Part shown: piece by piece, positions 57,209 through 64,000 of the stretch
Layout: every line of letters begins with the position of its first letter
Numbering within the stretch: position 1 is the first letter of the stretch
NCBI GenBank assembly: GCA_002435595.1
Contig: DJBL01000023.1
Span: forward strand, 62,001 to 126,000
Reading direction: 5' to 3'
Source: Stenotrophomonas maltophilia
GTDB taxonomy: Bacteria > Pseudomonadota > Gammaproteobacteria > Xanthomonadales > Xanthomonadaceae
DNA length: 64,000 nt
The notes under the pieces: generated by a model
Database searches by the model: none
Told to the model about the DNA's origin: nothing
The model's input: the letters and a program-made list of their open reading frames with translations, nothing else
Translations under genes and position numbers: made by a program

Positions 57209-57229
57209 GCTGCGACGACATGTCGCAGC
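57209..57229. promoter_or_regulatory. Inverted repeat GCTGCGAC-N5-GTCGCAGC
   Basis: Perfect 8-bp arms around GACAT lie 97 bases before the PAS gene start. It could be an operator, or a hairpin ending the upstream gene; lack of a T-run and the nearby FNR-like box favour an operator. Confidence 0.4.
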
Positions 57230-57245
57230 CCCCGCGCCGACCCGC

Positions 57246-57259
57246 TTGATCTTTGTCAT
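57246..57259 (+). promoter_or_regulatory. FNR-like box TTGAT-N4-GTCAT
   Basis: It matches the FNR/ANR consensus TTGAT-N4-ATCAA at 8 of 10 positions and lies 66 bases upstream of the PAS gene start, a usual position for activation. The FNR-like gene at 59344 lies immediately beyond this operon. Confidence 0.45.
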
Positions 57260-57325
57260 GGTCGCCCCGGCGCGGCGCGCCGATCCTGTACGGGACACGC
57301 AACCTCCCACCACAAGGATCCGGCC

Positions 57326-57754
57326 ATGAGCTACGCCCCCGACAACGCCCAGCTGTTGAACGCCCTGCAGAACGTCATGGTGATCTCCACCACCGACCTG
57401 CAGGGCAACATCACCTATGCCAATGACCTGTTCTGCACGCTCACCGGCTTCCAGCGCGAAGAGCTGATCGGCCAGCCGCACAGCATCGTGCGCCACCCCG
57501 ACGTGCCCAAGGCGGTCTACAAGGACATGTGGGACACCATCAAGGCCGGCAGGAGCTGGACCGGGATCGTGCCCAACCTGGGCAAGGGCGGCGCCCTTTA
57601 CGTAGTGGACACCACCGTGCAGCCGCTATTCGACGCCGCGGGCAACATCACCGCCTACATCAGCATCCGCCGCGTGGTGAACGACCTGATGAGCAACTTC
57701 GACGCGGTGGAGTTCAGCAAGGAGAAGTTTGACGACTTCTACGCGGCCGCCTGA
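57326..57754 (+). CDS. PAS-domain protein, Aer-like, 142 aa
   Basis: A single PAS domain with a start like redox sensor Aer: VMVISTTDLQGNITYANDLF, then LTGFQREELIGQPHSIVRHP and a C-terminal ISIRRVVNDLM. No output domain is attached. AAGGAT precedes the ATG. Its stop overlaps the start of the diflavin reductase (TGATG), so the two are coupled. It may bind flavin and sense redox state, passing the signal to, or being reduced by, the partner enzyme; this is inference. Confidence 0.82.
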   Translation: MSYAPDNAQLLNALQNVMVISTTDLQGNITYANDLFCTLTGFQREELIGQPHSIVRHPDVPKAVYKDMWDTIKAGRSWTGIVPNLGKGGALYVVDTTVQPLFDAAGNITAYISIRRVVNDLMSNFDAVEFSKEKFDDFYAAA

Positions 57755-59295
57755 TGAGCGCCGCCGCGCCGATCCAACGCGTGCTGGTCGGGTACGGCTC
57801 CGAATCCGGCAACGCGCGCGCCCTGGCCCACCGCCTGGGCGCGTTCCCGGCCCTGCAGCGCCACGCCCCGCAGGTGCTGGCCTTCAACGACATCGACGTG
57901 GCCTCGCTGGGCCACGGCGACGTACTGCTGGCGCTGTCCAGCTCGTTCGGCGACGGCGAGCCACCGGCCAACGCCGAGCGTTTCGCCGAGGCGCTGCGAC
58001 AGAGCCCTGCCCTGCCCGGGCTGCGCTATGCGGTGTTCGGCCTGGGTGACACCGGCTATCCGCGCTTCTGTGGCTTTACCAAGGCGCTGCACGCGTTGCT
58101 GGCAGAGCGCCAGGCGCAGCCGATCCTGCACCGGGTGGATGCCGATGGCGGCTATGCGCAGTTCTTCGACCGCTGGGCGCCGGTGGTCGGCCAGGTCCTG
58201 AACGGCCACCCCGAGGCCGGGCGCGACCTGCGCCTGCAGGTCACCGCGTATGCCGAGGACAACGCCTTCCACGCGCCCATCTGCGAGCGCCGCCGTCTCA
58301 ACGCCCGCGACCCGGGCGCCTGGCACCTGGGCCTGGACCTGCGCGGCAGCGGCATCGCCTACCGCGCCGGCGACACCCTGCACGTGGTGGCGCCCAACGA
58401 TCCGGCGTTGCTGCAGGCGCTGGCGCACTGGTATGGCCAGGACGACGCCATCGAACAGCTGCGCCACAAGGAACTGCGCCTGCTCGGCAAGGGCGTGTTG
58501 CGTGAGCTGGCCCGACTGGGCGGCAGCGACGCGTTGAAGGGCCTGCTCAAGACCAGCCAGCGCGCCGCGCTGGAGGCCTACCTGCATGGGGCGGACCTGC
58601 TGGACGTGCTGGCCGACCATGCCACGCCCGACAGCGTGCCACTGGCGCGGCTGCCGTCACTGTTGTCGCCCTGCCTGCCCCGCGCCTATTCGATCGCCTC
58701 GGCGGCTGGCAACGAGCAGGCCGCCTTGTGCGTGCGCGAAGTGCGCTACATGCGCGGCGGCCGCGAGCGTCGCGGCACCGCCACCGGCTGGCTGTTGGGC
58801 GGCGACGACAGTGCGCAGGTGTATTGCCGCTCCAACCCCGGCTTCCACCTGCCCACCGACCCGCAGGCGCCGCTGCTGCTGGTGGGCACCGGCACGGGTA
58901 TCGCACCGTTGATGGGCCTGCTGCGCGAGCTGGACGCTGCCGGGCAGCAGCGCGAGGTGCACCTGGTGTTTGGCGAGAAGCAGCGCGCGCACGATTATCT
59001 GTATCGCACGCAGCTGGAGGACTGGCACGCCCAGGGCCGGCTGCAGGCGTTGCATACCGCGTTTTCGCGCGATGGCGCGGACAAGTACTACGTGCAGCAC
59101 GCACTGCTGGACCAGGCCGAGGCGGTGGGCGGGTTGCTGCACCGTGGCGCGCACCTGTACCTGTGCGGCAACAAGCAGCACCTGGGCGGTGCGGTACAGC
59201 AGGCGATCAACCAGATCCTGCCATCCAGCGATGGCCAGGACAGCGGCTGGGACGGGCTGCGCAATGCCGGCCGGCTGCACGCGGAGCTGTACTGA
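57754..59295 (+). CDS. Diflavin reductase, CysJ-like, 513 aa
   Basis: An N-terminal flavodoxin domain (VLVGYGSESGNARALAHRLG; SSSFGDGEPP; FGLGDTGYPRFCGF) is followed by a FAD- and NADPH-binding reductase (PRAYSIASA; CRSNPGFHLP; LLVGTGTGIAPLMGLLREL; YLCGNKQHLGGAV). This is the sulfite-reductase flavoprotein/P450-reductase fold, but no cysI or other cys gene is next to it; its neighbour is a PAS protein. It passes electrons from NADPH through FAD and FMN to a one-electron acceptor that is not known. Confidence 0.87.
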   Translation: MSAAAPIQRVLVGYGSESGNARALAHRLGAFPALQRHAPQVLAFNDIDVASLGHGDVLLALSSSFGDGEPPANAERFAEALRQSPALPGLRYAVFGLGDTGYPRFCGFTKALHALLAERQAQPILHRVDADGGYAQFFDRWAPVVGQVLNGHPEAGRDLRLQVTAYAEDNAFHAPICERRRLNARDPGAWHLGLDLRGSGIAYRAGDTLHVVAPNDPALLQALAHWYGQDDAIEQLRHKELRLLGKGVLRELARLGGSDALKGLLKTSQRAALEAYLHGADLLDVLADHATPDSVPLARLPSLLSPCLPRAYSIASAAGNEQAALCVREVRYMRGGRERRGTATGWLLGGDDSAQVYCRSNPGFHLPTDPQAPLLLVGTGTGIAPLMGLLRELDAAGQQREVHLVFGEKQRAHDYLYRTQLEDWHAQGRLQALHTAFSRDGADKYYVQHALLDQAEAVGGLLHRGAHLYLCGNKQHLGGAVQQAINQILPSSDGQDSGWDGLRNAGRLHAELY

Positions 59296-59343
59296 GCGTT
59301 GCAGAAGGCAGCGGGCCCCGTCCAGCGGCCGCCCGCGACGCAC

Positions 59344-60099
59344 TCAGCCCGCCGGGCCGGCGCCCTCGGCTGCGGCCGCCAATGCCGCCAGCCGGGCCGG
59401 CTGCAGCACCTGCATCTCGCGCTGGTTCACCGCAATCACGCCATCGTCGCTGAGCCGCCGCAGCACCCGGCTGGCGGTTTCCGGGGCCATGCGCAGGTAG
59501 TTGGCGATCTCCACCCGGGTCATGCTCAGCTTGAAGCGCACCGGCGAGAAGCCGCGCCGTGCGTAACGTTCGGAAAGGTCCTGCAGGAACGCGGCCATGC
59601 GCTCCTCGGTGCGGTGGTTGGCCGCCAGCAGCGCCACCTTGCCGATCTCCGCGCTGAGCAGGCTGAACAACTTGGCCTGCAGCCCCGGCATGCGCGTGGC
59701 CAGCACGCTCATCTTCGGGAAGGAGAAGCGGCACAGATACACCGTGTCCAGCGCGACGGCGTTGCAGGGGTAGCGGGCACCGTGGATCGCGTTGAGGCCG
59801 ATGACCTCGCCGGGCAGGCTGAAGCCAAGCACCTGCTCGTTGCCCTGGCTGTCCTCGACGAACGTCTTGACCATGCCGCCGCGCACCGCGGCGATCGCCT
59901 CGAAGGCATCGCCGACCCGGAAGATGGTTTCACCGGCGTGGAATGGCCCCACATGGTCGACCAGCACATGCAGCTCGGCCAGCGCGGCCTTGTCATAGCC
60001 CTGGGACATGCACGCGTCGGAAAACGCGCAGGTGCTGCAGAAATGCAGCGCATCGCCGTCATCGGCGGCTGCGGGGTTGGGCGTACCCGGCAAGGACAT
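59344..60099 (-). CDS. fnr: CRP/FNR-family regulator with Fe-S cysteine cluster, 251 aa
   Basis: An N-terminal Cys cluster (CSTCAFSDAC) plus a further Cys in YPCNAVALD give four ligands, the FNR pattern for a [4Fe-4S] oxygen sensor. A cyclic-nucleotide fold and a helix-turn-helix (TRVEIANYLRMAPETASRVL) follow. ATG at 60099 lies eight bases after the stop of the M14 peptidase gene. It converges with the diflavin reductase operon, whose promoter has an FNR-like box. Confidence 0.88.
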   Translation of the reverse strand: MSLPGTPNPAAADDGDALHFCSTCAFSDACMSQGYDKAALAELHVLVDHVGPFHAGETIFRVGDAFEAIAAVRGGMVKTFVEDSQGNEQVLGFSLPGEVIGLNAIHGARYPCNAVALDTVYLCRFSFPKMSVLATRMPGLQAKLFSLLSAEIGKVALLAANHRTEERMAAFLQDLSERYARRGFSPVRFKLSMTRVEIANYLRMAPETASRVLRRLSDDGVIAVNQREMQVLQPARLAALAAAAEGAGPAG

Positions 60100-60107
60100 G
60101 GCCGTGA

Positions 60108-61028
60108 TCAGCGCTGGGCCAGTGCGAAATCCAGGCCGGCGCACACCGCCGCCACCTGCGCATCGTTGCATTCCTGCGGGTGGGTGCGCGGGCTGTCCGG
60201 ATAGACCTCGGTGGTGGTGGCATAGCGCGCATCGGTGAACCCGGCGCAGGCGCCGATCGAGCGCGACTCACCCCATACCACGCCGTTGGACTGCAGCGGC
60301 ATGCCGATCAGCTCGCCCTTGGCGTCGGCCGGTGCGATATGGGTGACCTTCTCCACCGCCGCGATGAGTGCCTGCTGGAAGGCCGGCTGCGGATCCTCGC
60401 TGTTGCCAATCACATAAAAGCCATCGGGAATGATCTCCGGCTCGACCTGCTTGCCGTCGCGCGAACAGCGCGCCGGATCGAACTCGGTCAGGTCGCTGTT
60501 GGTGGTTTCGTGCAGGTCAAGGTGCACCAGCAGGGTGTCCGCGCGTGCCGCCACCCACTGCATCAGCGCACGCGCCTCCTCGATCAGCCCACCTTCGCGG
60601 AAACTCCGGTTGGGATCGATCGCGTCGGGATTCCAGCGCTGGATCCGCTCGTAGCCCCAGGGGCTCACGCACGGGGCCACGATCAGGTTGATGCGGCCGG
60701 CGTAGGCCTCGGCGCGCTCGTCCAGAAACTGCAGCGCGCCATGCACGCCGCTGGTTTCATAGCCGTGGACGCCACCGGTGACCAGCGCGGTCGGCAGCGC
60801 CGGGTCCCATGCCTGGTTCACCACCGCAAACAGCGGATAATGATCGGGCGCGTAATCCAGGCGGCCGTATTGGACCACGTCGAATCGCTCGCCGAGCCGC
60901 TCCAGCGCGGCCACCACGTCGTCCTGGTAACTGCGCTGGCGTTGCTGGGCCGCCCGCCACTGCGCGCGTTCGGCGTCGCCCCACGGCTGGCCGGGGGTGC
61001 CGATCGGGTAGAAATGCGCGGTGGTCAT
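60108..61028 (-). CDS. M14-type metallocarboxypeptidase/deacylase-like protein, 306 aa
   Basis: A zinc hydrolase of the M14/succinylglutamate-desuccinylase superfamily. The ligands appear as GGVHGYETSG (HxxE) and VHLDLHETTNSD (third His). A late TTEVYPD holds the possible catalytic Glu. No signal peptide. GGAG lies upstream of ATG 61028. Whether it cuts C-terminal amino acids or acyl-amino acids is open. Confidence 0.84.
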   Translation of the reverse strand: MTTAHFYPIGTPGQPWGDAERAQWRAAQQRQRSYQDDVVAALERLGERFDVVQYGRLDYAPDHYPLFAVVNQAWDPALPTALVTGGVHGYETSGVHGALQFLDERAEAYAGRINLIVAPCVSPWGYERIQRWNPDAIDPNRSFREGGLIEEARALMQWVAARADTLLVHLDLHETTNSDLTEFDPARCSRDGKQVEPEIIPDGFYVIGNSEDPQPAFQQALIAAVEKVTHIAPADAKGELIGMPLQSNGVVWGESRSIGACAGFTDARYATTTEVYPDSPRTHPQECNDAQVAAVCAGLDFALAQR

Positions 61029-61186
61029 TGAAGGCTCCAGAAGTCGGGGAACGGGCCTGCACGAATGCGCAGGCCCCAGCCGTGTAGTGTAAATGCAGAC
61101 GGCCTGGCCTGGCCCGACGGTGTCCGCGCCGGCCAGAATGGGCAAGGTGGCCGCTGGCATCGGGCAATCAGGGAGGACAGCAACGC

Positions 61187-61615
61187 GTGATCGACATTCA
61201 TCCAGCGACGCCCGGGGACGTACAGGCCCTGGTGGCCCTCGACAGCGTGGCCGGGCACGACCCCGGACGCGCGGCGCAGATCCGGGCATGGGTGCAGGCC
61301 GGCACCTGCCATGTGCTGTTCGTGGACGGGCGCGCAGCCGCCTACGGCGTACTGCATCACCAGTTCTTCAACTGTGGATTCATCGAGATGCTGATGGTCG
61401 CGCCCGGTGATCGGCAGCGGGGCCTGGCGCGCCAGCTGGTCGATCACCTGCGCTCGATCTGCGCGCGCCCCAAGCTTTTCACCTCCACCAACCGCTCCAA
61501 TACGGCCATGCAGACGGTGCTGCTGCGGGCCGGGTTCCAGCGCAGCGGGCACATCGACAACCTGGATGAAGGCGATCCCGAGTGGGTGTTCTTCTGCCCG
61601 GTGAGCACCGCCTGA
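61187..61615 (+). CDS. GNAT-family acetyltransferase, 142 aa
   Basis: A single GNAT domain: the acetyl-CoA motif is MLMVAPGDRQRGLARQLVDH, preceded by VLFVDGRAAAYGVL, with the C-terminal RAGFQRSGHIDNL. GTG at 61187 with GGGAGGAC upstream is the start. It is divergent from the M14 gene. The acceptor cannot be predicted. Confidence 0.84.
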   Translation: MIDIHPATPGDVQALVALDSVAGHDPGRAAQIRAWVQAGTCHVLFVDGRAAAYGVLHHQFFNCGFIEMLMVAPGDRQRGLARQLVDHLRSICARPKLFTSTNRSNTAMQTVLLRAGFQRSGHIDNLDEGDPEWVFFCPVSTA

Positions 61616-61688
61616 TCCCAGGAAGCGCTTCCACCGCTCGGCGTGCGACGGCGGTACCGCCACGTGTTCCCTCTCCCGCCGCCGCCGT

Positions 61689-64000
61689 TTACCAGGTCCT
61701 GCGCAGCCCCAACGCCGCGTTGGCCTGGCGATAGCCGCCGTTGCCGCGCTGCCAGCCCAGGTCGCCCCATGCACGCCAGCGCGCGCCCAGGTGCACCTGC
61801 ACGCCGGCGGCGATTTCATGGCGATCCCGTGGCACCCCCCCGGTCACCCGCTCGCCGTCCAGGCGCAACCCGTGGCGGTGGCTCTCGCGGATCCAGTTCG
61901 CCGCCAGGTAGGGCTGCACGCGGGTACCCCCCGTGGCGTTGGCGTGCCCGAACACGCGCACGCCCGCCCGGCCACCGAGCCCGTCCGCGCCTGCCCCGTC
62001 GATCAGGGTGCCGTTGCGCTCGGTGTGTGCGTCCGCATCGAACCGGCTGTAACGCAGCTGCGCCTGCGGCTGTACATACACTGCGCGGCGGGCGCTGTGC
62101 AGCAGCGTAAACGCGTAGCCGGCCTCAACTGCTGCCGAGGTGCTGCGACTGTCGTAGCGCTCGGTGTCCAGGCCATCGCCCTGGACGCTGTTGCCGAAGC
62201 GCGCGTGCTGCAGCGTCCCGTCCACATACAGGCCACGATCACCGTCGGCGCGCTGCCGCCATTGCCCGTAGACGCCGACGACCTTGCCATCGACCTTGCC
62301 ACCGGCGCGGTAACCGGTAAGTCGTGAACGACTGGTGCTGTTCGCCTTGCCACTGCCCAGCAGCACGCCCACTGCACCGCGCGTGTCCTGCCCCCAGGCG
62401 AGCAGGTCGGTACCGATGTGCAGCGAGGTGGTCTCGCCGCGCACGCGCAGCTGGTCGGCCACCGCACCATGACGCGCCGTGCTGCCGGCGACTACCGCCC
62501 ACCCGCCCAGGCCGTCTCCGGCGCCTGCGGCATGGCGCTCCTGCGCCTGGAGGCCGAACATCTGCAGCGCCGCGCGCTGATTGGCCAGGTAGCTGCCGGC
62601 TTCGGGGCGCAGTACCGGCCTGGGCTCAGCGGGCGTTTCCGGCTCGGGGTCGGGGGTCGGCGCCCCGCATCCGGGCGCTGCCGGATCGGCGGCACAGGGG
62701 TCCACCACCTCCGGCTGCAGCGCCGAGCGCAGGTACCAATGGCCATTGGCCGGATCGCTGCTGCTGCCCTGGAACAGGAAGTACTCGTAGCGCCCGCCCA
62801 CGGCCCGGCCGGCGAGCTGGAAGGTGGCGGCGGACACGCCGTCCACCTGGATCAGCTGGATGCCGTCCTCGGTCCGCCCTCCTCGGCCGCCCAGGTTGTT
62901 GACCCGGATCGCGCCATGCCCGGCCGTGCTCCCCTGCACCCACAGATGATCGGTCAGCGAGGTCTCGTCGCCCAGCGCACTGTCGAACACCAGCGTGCTG
63001 TCGTCGATGGCGAGATCCCCGCGCACGATCATGCGATCACCGACGCTGCCGGCGCCGAGCACCAGCGTGCTGCGATTGCGCAGGCCGAGCTGATCCAGCC
63101 GGGAGTCTCCGCGGGCATTCCAGTCGCTGCCGTCCAGATCCACGCTCAGGGTGGCATCGGCATCGACCTGTACATGCCCCGCCAGCCGCGAACCCACCGC
63201 CCGGATCGCGATGCGGCTGTCCTGGCGGGCATGTGCCAGGCCTTGTCCCAGCCCGACCCGTACCTCGCTGCGCGCCAGGTCCAGCTGCAGCTCGGCGCCC
63301 TGATCGGCCACCAGGGCCTGGGCACCACGGCCGACCAGAAGCGAATCGGCGGCAAGCACCCGGGCGACGCTGTCGGCCTGGCCCGCCAACAGCACCGCGT
63401 CACCGCCATCGATGATGCTGCCCCTGGCCAGGCGGAGGGTGTTCTCCTTGCCGCGCAGGAACTGCACGGCATGACCCTGGCTGGAGCGGACGTGGGCGTT
63501 GTCCAGGCGCACATCGGCACCGATGCCCTCCGCCACGCCGCCGTCCTGGTAGCCGGCGAGGATGCCGACGCTGCCCACGCCGTGGGTGGAGATGCTGGAA
63601 TCGACCAGCGTCAGGTCGGCACGGTAGGCGAACGGCGGGTGACCGGTGATGCTCCAGCGCATCGATCGTGCATACACGCCGTGGGCGCCGTCACCGCGGG
63701 TCTCCACGGTCGAATCCTGCAAGGCGAGTGTGCCGCCCATCATCGCGGCGCCATGCGCGCCGCGACCGCTGGTGGCGACGCGGGAACCGATGAAATCCAC
63801 GGTGTTGACGCCGGCCACCGCCATCCCGTGCGCCTCGCTGCCGGCGGTGCTGACCGAACTGTCGCGCACGGTGATCCGGCCGACCCTGTCCAGCATGCCG
63901 GTGCGGCTGTCGAAGGTGGTCGACCCAAACAGCAGGCCGAAGGCACGCTCGCCGCGGGTGGTGAAATCGGAGCCTTCGATCACCGCATCGTAGGTCACGC
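61689..64000 (-). CDS. Autotransporter, C-terminal part (N-terminus outside window)
   Basis: At least 770 residues. The visible passenger is a right-handed beta-helix of repeated short strands (pertactin-like), with EDGIQLIQVDG near its end. A Pro/Glu-rich linker (TPDPEPETPAEPRPVLRPE) leads to the autotransporter barrel (about the last 270 residues; GWAVVAGSTARHGAVADQLR; GLRRTW at the end). The frame is open to the window edge, so the start, signal peptide and remaining passenger are missing. A surface role in adhesion or aggregation is likely for this class, but not shown. Confidence 0.88.
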   Translation of the reverse strand, partial: VTYDAVIEGSDFTTRGERAFGLLFGSTTFDSRTGMLDRVGRITVRDSSVSTAGSEAHGMAVAGVNTVDFIGSRVATSGRGAHGAAMMGGTLALQDSTVETRGDGAHGVYARSMRWSITGHPPFAYRADLTLVDSSISTHGVGSVGILAGYQDGGVAEGIGADVRLDNAHVRSSQGHAVQFLRGKENTLRLARGSIIDGGDAVLLAGQADSVARVLAADSLLVGRGAQALVADQGAELQLDLARSEVRVGLGQGLAHARQDSRIAIRAVGSRLAGHVQVDADATLSVDLDGSDWNARGDSRLDQLGLRNRSTLVLGAGSVGDRMIVRGDLAIDDSTLVFDSALGDETSLTDHLWVQGSTAGHGAIRVNNLGGRGGRTEDGIQLIQVDGVSAATFQLAGRAVGGRYEYFLFQGSSSDPANGHWYLRSALQPEVVDPCAADPAAPGCGAPTPDPEPETPAEPRPVLRPEAGSYLANQRAALQMFGLQAQERHAAGAGDGLGGWAVVAGSTARHGAVADQLRVRGETTSLHIGTDLLAWGQDTRGAVGVLLGSGKANSTSRSRLTGYRAGGKVDGKVVGVYGQWRQRADGDRGLYVDGTLQHARFGNSVQGDGLDTERYDSRSTSAAVEAGYAFTLLHSARRAVYVQPQAQLRYSRFDADAHTERNGTLIDGAGADGLGGRAGVRVFGHANATGGTRVQPYLAANWIRESHRHGLRLDGERVTGGVPRDRHEIAAGVQVHLGARWRAWGDLGWQRGNGGYRQANAALGLRRTW

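Overview
This 64 kb window is GC-rich chromosomal DNA from a gammaproteobacterium of the Xanthomonadaceae (Xanthomonas, Stenotrophomonas or Pseudoxanthomonas type). The evidence is a TonB receptor of the Xanthomonas-Caulobacter class, a xylan locus with operators very close to the published Xanthomonas xyl-box, and a protein ending in an XVIPCD, the secretion domain of the Xanthomonadales antibacterial type IV system. I saw no rRNA, tRNA, CRISPR array, insertion sequence or prophage. Genus cannot be fixed from the sequence alone.

Layout. (a) 1-11.9 kb is a 3-hydroxybutyrate oligomer locus: a GntP-type permease, a TonB receptor, an alpha/beta hydrolase, a MaoC-like hydratase, a symporter-fused hybrid histidine kinase with a convergent LuxR-type response regulator, a 3-hydroxybutyrate-oligomer hydrolase and an AMP-forming acyl-CoA ligase. 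Perfect palindromes with the core ACCTAGGT lie in both key promoter regions. (b) 12.1-13.6 kb holds a succinate-semialdehyde dehydrogenase-type enzyme. (c) 13.6-41.6 kb is a xylan/glucuronoxylan locus. One six-gene operon with overlapping genes encodes GH67 alpha-glucuronidase, an acetyl esterase, GH43, GH3 xylosidase, a GPH transporter fused to a second GH43, and a mutarotase. A second operon encodes xylB, xylA, a xylE-type transporter and an exo-acting GH3 glucosidase. A third encodes a TonB receptor, SapC, a cupin and a flavin-dependent halogenase-like protein. Two paralogous LacI repressors and two xyl-box palindromes serve the locus.

(d) 41.9-56.3 kb is mixed: an unusual zinc-ribbon/SDR protein, a type IV effector with a candidate immunity gene downstream, an Fsr-type MFS pump, an AraC regulator, a host-attachment protein with a thioredoxin, a stand-alone ComEC-like metallo-hydrolase of less GC-rich sequence, a Phd/zeta-like toxin-antitoxin pair with a perfect operator, a GH92 mannosidase and a ProP-type transporter. 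(e) 56.6-64 kb has a small periplasmic protein, a PAS protein overlapping a diflavin reductase, a convergent FNR-like regulator with an N-terminal cysteine cluster, an M14-type peptidase, a GNAT acetyltransferase and the C-terminal part of an autotransporter cut by the window end.

How the genes fit together. In the xylan locus, outer-membrane uptake by the TonB receptor feeds periplasmic debranching (GH67, esterase) and xylosidases. Inner-membrane transport (GPH-GH43 fusion, XylE) leads to XylA and XylB. In the hydroxybutyrate locus, oligomers would be taken up, hydrolysed to monomers, imported by GntP and activated to CoA esters, with the kinase/regulator pair as the probable sensor. These pathway assignments are inferences from family membership and gene order.
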